Below, piece after piece: positions 59,761 to 64,000 of a stretch of 64,000 bases of DNA (position 1 is its first letter; the number at the start of each line of letters is the position of its first letter). The stretch comes from Sphingomonadales bacterium. Its GTDB lineage: Bacteria; Pseudomonadota; Alphaproteobacteria; Sphingomonadales; Sphingomonadaceae. The stretch is taken from positions 1-64,000 of the forward strand of contig JADJGU010000002.1 of the NCBI GenBank assembly GCA_016707885.1, given 5' to 3'. The notes beneath the pieces are model-generated. The model searched no databases. It worked only from the letters and a program-made list of their open reading frames with translations, and had not been told where the DNA came from. Made by a program: the position numbers and the translations under genes.

Positions 59761-61902
59761 TCAAAAGCTCAACCGTGCCGTTAGACGGAAGTCTCTTCCG
59801 CTCAATGGCACATAATCTTTTGTGAAGGACGCAGCACGGCGCGCCGTGACGTCGAACAGATTGTTCGCCGATGCGATTAGCGCGATGTTGCGGTCGCGCC
59901 CGAATGGCCGCCAGCTTGCTGACGCATTCACCAGCGTGAAACCCGACGTTTCGGTTTCGAACGCAGCATTGCGTCGCTGGTCGGCTGACCATTCGACTTC
60001 ACCGCGCAGGTCGACAAGCCCACTTTGCAATTCCAAACCGCCCAGCAGGCGGAGCGGCGGGATACGCGGCACGGGGCCGCCCCCGTTTGAAATCGATGCA
60101 CGCGTGTAATCGGCGACACCATCAAGCACGACATCGAACCCGCCGACATTGCCCAGCCGCGCCGAAACATCGGCCTCAAAGCCCCAGAAGCGTGCATCGC
60201 TCTGGAAATATTGGAAGACGGGCAGGTCGTCCTCTTCGGCGCCGGTCGCATCTTCATAGATGAAGCCGTCGAACCAATTGGAATAGGCGGTCAGTGTCGC
60301 ATCGACATTGGTGCTGTCATAACGTGCATAGATTTCCGCATTCCAGGCCTTTTCGCTGCGCAGTGTCGGGTCGCCAATCTCATAGGCTTGGGTCGCGATA
60401 TGCGGGCCATCCGAAAACAACTCTTCGACCGAAGGTGCGCGGCCAGTACGCGAGGCGTTGATGCCGATTTTCAGGTCTCCGATCAGATAGGCTGCCCCTA
60501 GAGCCGCTGAAACATTATTGAAGCTGCGGTCGATGCCGAGCGTCTGTGCTTCCTGACTGACCCGGTCATAACGCAGCGCGGCTTCCAGATGCACACCGCC
60601 CAGATCGAATTCCTGTAGTGTGAACAGCCCCAGCTGCCGCGTGCGGTTGGGCGGTACAAAGGCTTCGGCACCAATCGCCTCAAAATCGCGTGACATATAT
60701 TGAATGCCACTCGCACCGCGCCAGCCATTGCGGTTCGCCTGCACTGCTTCAGCGCGGCCTTCAAAGCCCTGACTTTTGAAAATGGTGCCGACCTCTGCGC
60801 CTTCGAATTCGGTATGCTGGTAATCGGCAAAGCCCGCGCGGAAGGTTAGTTTTTCCAGGAAGCCGCCGCCGGTTTCAACTTCGCCGCGCAGATCGGCGCG
60901 ATATTGGCGGAGGCCGATAGTTACCGCCTCCTCGTCGCTTTCGGCCATCGAAACCTTTTCGCCAGTGCTGACCGCTTCTTCATGGTGGCCGACGCCCGGA
61001 CGGCCCGGGATGCCATATTTTGTGTCGTAGATGCTGAATGAAACGCCTAAATTGCCGCCATCGTCAATGAAGGCGGCACCAAGGCCTGCGGTCCAGGTTT
61101 CAACTGCGCTATTGGGCACCCGGCCCCGGTTTTCGGCTGCCTCACGCAGTTCGTCTGCTTCGTCGAGATTGCCTTCGCTCTCCTCTTCATCCGCTAGATC
61201 AAATATGTCAGCGCGCAATTCAGGTGAAAGCTGGAAGCCGCCAACGCGCAGATCGTCACTCTTGCGATAGCTGCCGTCGGCATGAATCACAAAACGGTCG
61301 GCCAAGGGGACGTCGATTGAAGCACCGCCCGACCATTCGTCCGCCGCGCTGCCATAACCCGCAAGTGCGTCAATATGCACGGCTTCTTTGGGCACGGCGC
61401 GGGGAATGCGTTTGTCGATGGCATTGACCGCTCCGCCCACGGCCTGACCGCCGAACAGCAGGACGGCCGGGCCGCGTAAGACCTCAATCCGCTCGGTCGT
61501 GAGCGATTCGATAGTGACGGCATGGTCGGCAGACGTGTTTGAAGCGTCGATGTTCCCAATACCATCGGTAAGAACCGCAACGCGGTTGCCCTGAAAACCG
61601 CGCAACACGGGGCGTGATGAGCCAGGTGTAAAGCTGGTTGCCGAAACCCCGGGGAGCGAGAGCAATGTGTCGCCGATCTGGCCACGCGATTGCTGTGCCA
61701 AGTCTTCGCCAGATAAAGCTGACGTGCCGGCCAGCAGGTCGAGCCGTTCGAAATAGGGGGCGGTAACGACGATTTCCCCGGTGCGGTGAAAATCATCGTC
61801 ATTGGCATCTGTATCCGATTGCTCTTGGGCGAAGGAAGGTGAGGCAAGCAGAGCGCAAGCAAGTATCGAAGCAGCCGCGCTTTGGCGGAGAAACGTTTTC
61901 AT
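59761..61902 (-). CDS. znuD: TonB-dependent receptor, ZnuD-like zinc uptake
   Basis: A 713-residue outer-membrane receptor from the ATG at 61902, with a signal peptide (SAAASILACALLASPSFA). The plug has IVVTAPYFERLDLLAGTSALSGEDLAQQSRGQIGDTLLSLPGVSATSFTPGSSRPVLRGFQGNRVAVLTDGI, typical of the ZnuD branch. An Asp/Glu-rich insertion (DLADEEESEGNLDEADELREAAENRG) and a His pair (VGHHEE) lie in extracellular-loop regions. The last residue is Phe (LTARLSF). The strongest functional evidence is the Zur-like operator 39 bp upstream. Zinc specificity is otherwise inferred. Confidence 0.85.
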   Translation of the reverse strand: MKTFLRQSAAASILACALLASPSFAQEQSDTDANDDDFHRTGEIVVTAPYFERLDLLAGTSALSGEDLAQQSRGQIGDTLLSLPGVSATSFTPGSSRPVLRGFQGNRVAVLTDGIGNIDASNTSADHAVTIESLTTERIEVLRGPAVLLFGGQAVGGAVNAIDKRIPRAVPKEAVHIDALAGYGSAADEWSGGASIDVPLADRFVIHADGSYRKSDDLRVGGFQLSPELRADIFDLADEEESEGNLDEADELREAAENRGRVPNSAVETWTAGLGAAFIDDGGNLGVSFSIYDTKYGIPGRPGVGHHEEAVSTGEKVSMAESDEEAVTIGLRQYRADLRGEVETGGGFLEKLTFRAGFADYQHTEFEGAEVGTIFKSQGFEGRAEAVQANRNGWRGASGIQYMSRDFEAIGAEAFVPPNRTRQLGLFTLQEFDLGGVHLEAALRYDRVSQEAQTLGIDRSFNNVSAALGAAYLIGDLKIGINASRTGRAPSVEELFSDGPHIATQAYEIGDPTLRSEKAWNAEIYARYDSTNVDATLTAYSNWFDGFIYEDATGAEEDDLPVFQYFQSDARFWGFEADVSARLGNVGGFDVVLDGVADYTRASISNGGGPVPRIPPLRLLGGLELQSGLVDLRGEVEWSADQRRNAAFETETSGFTLVNASASWRPFGRDRNIALIASANNLFDVTARRAASFTKDYVPLSGRDFRLTARLSF

Positions 61903-61940
61903 ATCATTTCCTATAAGGCCTTGTTTGTGGCCTGCTAGAT

Positions 61941-61963
61941 GAAATGATATAGTATAACAATAC
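61941..61963. promoter_or_regulatory. Zur box (zinc repressor operator)
   Basis: The left arm GAAATGATATA (61941-61951) and right arm TATAACAATAC (61953-61963), separated by one G, match the gammaproteobacterial Zur consensus (GAAATGTTATA, one base, TATAACATTTC) at 19 of 22 positions. The arms are a good imperfect dyad. It lies 39 bp upstream of the znuD-like gene and 130 bp upstream of divergent cysK. Confidence 0.8.
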
Positions 61964-62092
61964 CCAATCGAGCGGTTTCGACAAATTGCGTTTGGGTTGC
62001 GACGAACTGCCGTCAATCGACAAAGCCCAGCTTTCATCATCGCAAGTCGCCTTCGCTTGCGTCTTGTTGCATCCGAAACTACCTGTGTGGAC

Positions 62093-63091
62093 ATGAAAAC
62101 TTTGCCATCGACATTGGACCTTATCGGCAACACCCCGCTCGTCCTTCTCAAGGGGCCCAGCGAGGAAACCGGTTGCGAGATTTACGGCAAGTGCGAATTC
62201 GCCAACCCGGGTGCCTCGGTTAAGGATCGCGCCGCGCTTTTCATCGTTCGCGACGCCGAAGAGCAGGGGATATTGAAACCAGGCGGAACGATCGTCGAGG
62301 GCACGGCCGGCAACACCGGTATCGGCCTCGCGCTGGTTGGTAACGCATTGGGGTACAAGACGATCATCGTGATGCCCGAAACGCAAAGCCAGGAAAAGAA
62401 GGACACGCTGCGCGCGCTGGGAGCTGAACTTGTGCTTGTACCTGCTGCGCCCTTTTCCAATCCGGGCCATTTTGTGCACACGTCACGACGCATCGCCGAA
62501 GAAACCGAAAATGCAATCTGGGCCAACCAGTTTGACAATATCGCCAATCGCCGCGCGCATATCGAAACCACGGCAGAGGAAATCTGGGAGCAAATGGATG
62601 GTCGGGTTGACGGCTTCACCTGTGCGGCCGGAACCGGTGGCACCATTGCTGGCGTTGGACTTGGTTTGAAGGCGCGGAACGAAAATGTGACCATCGCGCT
62701 CAGCGATCCGCACGGTGCAGCTCTCTACAATTATTATGCCCATGGCGAACTGCGAGCAGAGGGGAATTCGGTTGCTGAAGGCATCGGGCAGGGGCGCATA
62801 ACCGCCAATCTTGATGGTGCACCAATCGATACCCAGTTCCGCATTTCGGACGAGGAAGGACTTGTCTGGGTTCGCCGCCTTTTAGCCGAAGAAGGACTGT
62901 GCCTCGGACTTTCCTCTGGTATCAATGTCGCTGGTGCAATCGAATTGGCCAGGCAACTTGGCCCCGGAAACCGGATCGCAACTATCCTGTGCGATACAGG
63001 CTTCCGATACCTCTCGACATTGTACAATCCCGAATGGATGCAGGCCAAGGGATTGCCGCCTATGCCATGGCAACTGGACAAAGCCGACTGA
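62093..63091 (+). CDS. cysK: Cysteine synthase A
   Basis: A 332-residue PLP enzyme that makes cysteine from O-acetylserine and sulfide. The N-terminus is IGNTPLVLLKGPSEETGCEIYGKCEFANPGASVKDRAA with the Schiff-base Lys, followed by EGTAGNTGIGLALVGNALGYKTIIVMPETQSQEK, the PLP-phosphate loop CAAGTGGTIAGVGLG and SSGINVAGAIELA. The start at 62093 matches the family; the frame is open 32 codons upstream. It is divergent from the znuD-like gene, sharing a 190-bp promoter region that holds the Zur box. Confidence 0.94.
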   Translation: MKTLPSTLDLIGNTPLVLLKGPSEETGCEIYGKCEFANPGASVKDRAALFIVRDAEEQGILKPGGTIVEGTAGNTGIGLALVGNALGYKTIIVMPETQSQEKKDTLRALGAELVLVPAAPFSNPGHFVHTSRRIAEETENAIWANQFDNIANRRAHIETTAEEIWEQMDGRVDGFTCAAGTGGTIAGVGLGLKARNENVTIALSDPHGAALYNYYAHGELRAEGNSVAEGIGQGRITANLDGAPIDTQFRISDEEGLVWVRRLLAEEGLCLGLSSGINVAGAIELARQLGPGNRIATILCDTGFRYLSTLYNPEWMQAKGLPPMPWQLDKAD

Positions 63092-63109
63092 TTGGGCTTA
63101 GGTTACGGC

Positions 63110-63385
63110 ATGGCACGTCCCGCGGAATCCGCTATGCAGCGTATACAGGTTGGCTTGATAGGTCTGCTCGCTGTCGTACTGTTCGCTTGGATTGCGAGTA
63201 TGGTCATCGATCGGGCCGAACAGAAAGCTGCCAGCACAGGAACGGCGGGTTCACCGTCGGTTTCAAGTTCTGAGCCTGTGGTGAAAGACGAACCGTTAGC
63301 CGAACTTGGAGTTACGCCTGCTGCTCCCGAACAGGCTGATCCGCAAACCGCGCCAACGCAGCCCGTCCAAGCACCCACGCAATAA
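63110..63385 (+). CDS. Hypothetical membrane-anchored protein
   Basis: A 91-residue protein from the ATG at 63110 with one membrane helix (RIQVGLIGLLAVVLFAWIASMVI, about residues 10-32) and a Ser/Pro/Ala/Gln-rich, presumably periplasmic tail ending QPVQAPTQ. No domain was recognised. It lies 18 bp after cysK and 3 bp before the next gene, so all three may be co-transcribed. A TTG 18 bases upstream is a weaker start. Confidence 0.65.
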   Translation: MARPAESAMQRIQVGLIGLLAVVLFAWIASMVIDRAEQKAASTGTAGSPSVSSSEPVVKDEPLAELGVTPAAPEQADPQTAPTQPVQAPTQ

Positions 63386-63388
63386 TTC

Positions 63389-64000
63389 ATGCGGAGTAGG
63401 TCAACTCGCATCGCGGCCATTGGGTCGTCAATGGCGATTCTGCTGATCGGTTTGGGTGTGATATTGTCGTCGCTGAATGGCGTTGGTCGAGAGCCTCGCA
63501 GCACGAAAATTGCGCTTCTTTCTAGCATCCCATTGCAATGGGGAGAGGGAGATTTGAAATCGGTCGTGGAGGGAGATGGGAAACCTGATCCGCTATTTGA
63601 GCGCCTTTCCGAAATGCGTGACGTGGTTGCCGTCGATAATTTTGAACAGGTGCAGGCTTCCGGGACCAAAGTGGCTTTACTGATTCAACCAAAGGCTTTT
63701 TCACCCGAAGAATTGGTTCGGCTCGACAGCTGGGTTCGCGCCGGAGGGAGGCTGGTCTTCTTCGCCGATCCGGCGCTTGATTGGCCTACATCGCTGCCGC
63801 TTGGTGACGCGCAAAGACCGCTGTTCACCTCGTTGCATTCTCCATTATTCGCGCATTGGGGTCTCGAGCTTGTTTTACCGGTCGATGCCGATCACGCACA
63901 AAGTCTAATCGAGGCAAAGCTGGGTAAGTTCGAACTGTCGCTGAAGTCCCCGGGCACATGGATGCCGACGGAGGCTGGCAATGCGGGTTCGCAACCCTGC
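63389..64000 (+). CDS. Putative DUF4350/GldG-like ABC accessory protein, cut off at the right edge
   Basis: An open frame from ATG at 63389 continues past the window end (204 codons visible). A signal anchor is near the start (AAIGSSMAILLIGLGVILSSL). VALLIQPKAFSPEELVRLDSWVRAGGRLVFFADPALDW resembles the GATase-like fold of DUF4350 and of GldG/uncharacterised ABC auxiliary proteins. The rest of the protein and its neighbours would be needed for a firm assignment. Confidence 0.6.
   Translation, partial: MRSRSTRIAAIGSSMAILLIGLGVILSSLNGVGREPRSTKIALLSSIPLQWGEGDLKSVVEGDGKPDPLFERLSEMRDVVAVDNFEQVQASGTKVALLIQPKAFSPEELVRLDSWVRAGGRLVFFADPALDWPTSLPLGDAQRPLFTSLHSPLFAHWGLELVLPVDADHAQSLIEAKLGKFELSLKSPGTWMPTEAGNAGSQPC

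Noticed and set aside
1..64000. CRISPR arrays, insertion sequences, prophage genes, rRNA genes
   Set aside because: No regularly spaced repeats, transposase, integrase, capsid or rRNA-like sequences were recognised on either strand.

Overview
The window is a chromosomal segment of an alphaproteobacterium, most likely a sphingomonad (order Sphingomonadales). Pointers are moderately high GC, a GcrA cell-cycle regulator, two large TonB-dependent receptors, a Tad/Cpa pilus locus with the alphaproteobacterial cpaABCDE order, and housekeeping blocks typical of the group (argS-SPOR-nagZ-scpAB-tatABC; ispH-thrB-rnhA). No prophage, insertion sequence or CRISPR array is recognisable. The genus call is inference; no 16S rRNA gene is present.

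Layout. 0-6.2 kb: end of an EF-hand protein, an OmpR/EnvZ-type two-component pair, a SleB-type cell-wall hydrolase, class II DAHP synthase with a tiny membrane protein, and a lipoprotein. 6.2-10.5 kb: a minus-strand operon of response regulator, secreted LysM-FecR protein and CHASE2 histidine kinase. 10.7-16.3 kb: tRNA-Gln, ilvE divergent from a MarR regulator, hisE, a HIT protein, an APC permease and a Bcr/CflA efflux pump. 16.3-20 kb: a pentapeptide/LprI-like secreted protein, dinB, a TetR regulator and tRNA-Val. 20.3-27.8 kb: DUF1330, an ACAD10-like phosphotransferase with its DUF6285 partner, recO, leuB, metZ, apaG, a LysR regulator and a DUF2785 protein. 27.8-32.3 kb (minus): a frameshifted class A beta-lactamase-like gene, parE, a thioesterase and gcrA.

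32.4-40.3 kb: an ABC-2 permease, then a tyrosine/homogentisate catabolic region (maiA, a TonB receptor, MarR, hppD, a VOC-fold protein, fumarylacetoacetase) interrupted by an opposite-strand C13 (legumain-like) peptidase. No cupin-type homogentisate dioxygenase gene is present. 40.3-47.4 kb (minus): cpaA-cpaB-cpaC-cpaD-cpaE-tadB-tadC, with no CpaF/TadA ATPase or Flp pilin gene in the window. 47.4-52.2 kb: alpha/beta hydrolase, FAD oxidoreductase, DUF1508, rnhA, thrB and ispH. 52.3-59.7 kb: lipoprotein, argS, SPOR protein, nagZ, scpA, scpB, tatA, tatB, tatC and an entericidin-like lipopeptide. 59.7-64 kb: a ZnuD-like TonB receptor behind a near-consensus Zur box, divergent cysK, and two genes at the right edge, the last cut off.

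Most attractive second looks are the Zur box between znuD and cysK, the RR/FecR/CHASE2 system, the VOC protein in the homogentisate dioxygenase slot, and the ATPase-less pilus locus. At least two genes (leuB and the beta-lactamase-like gene) carry single-base frameshifts, and a third (DUF6285) has a doubtful start. Runs of 13 and 9 G flank leuB, so sequencing error must be weighed against real mutation.
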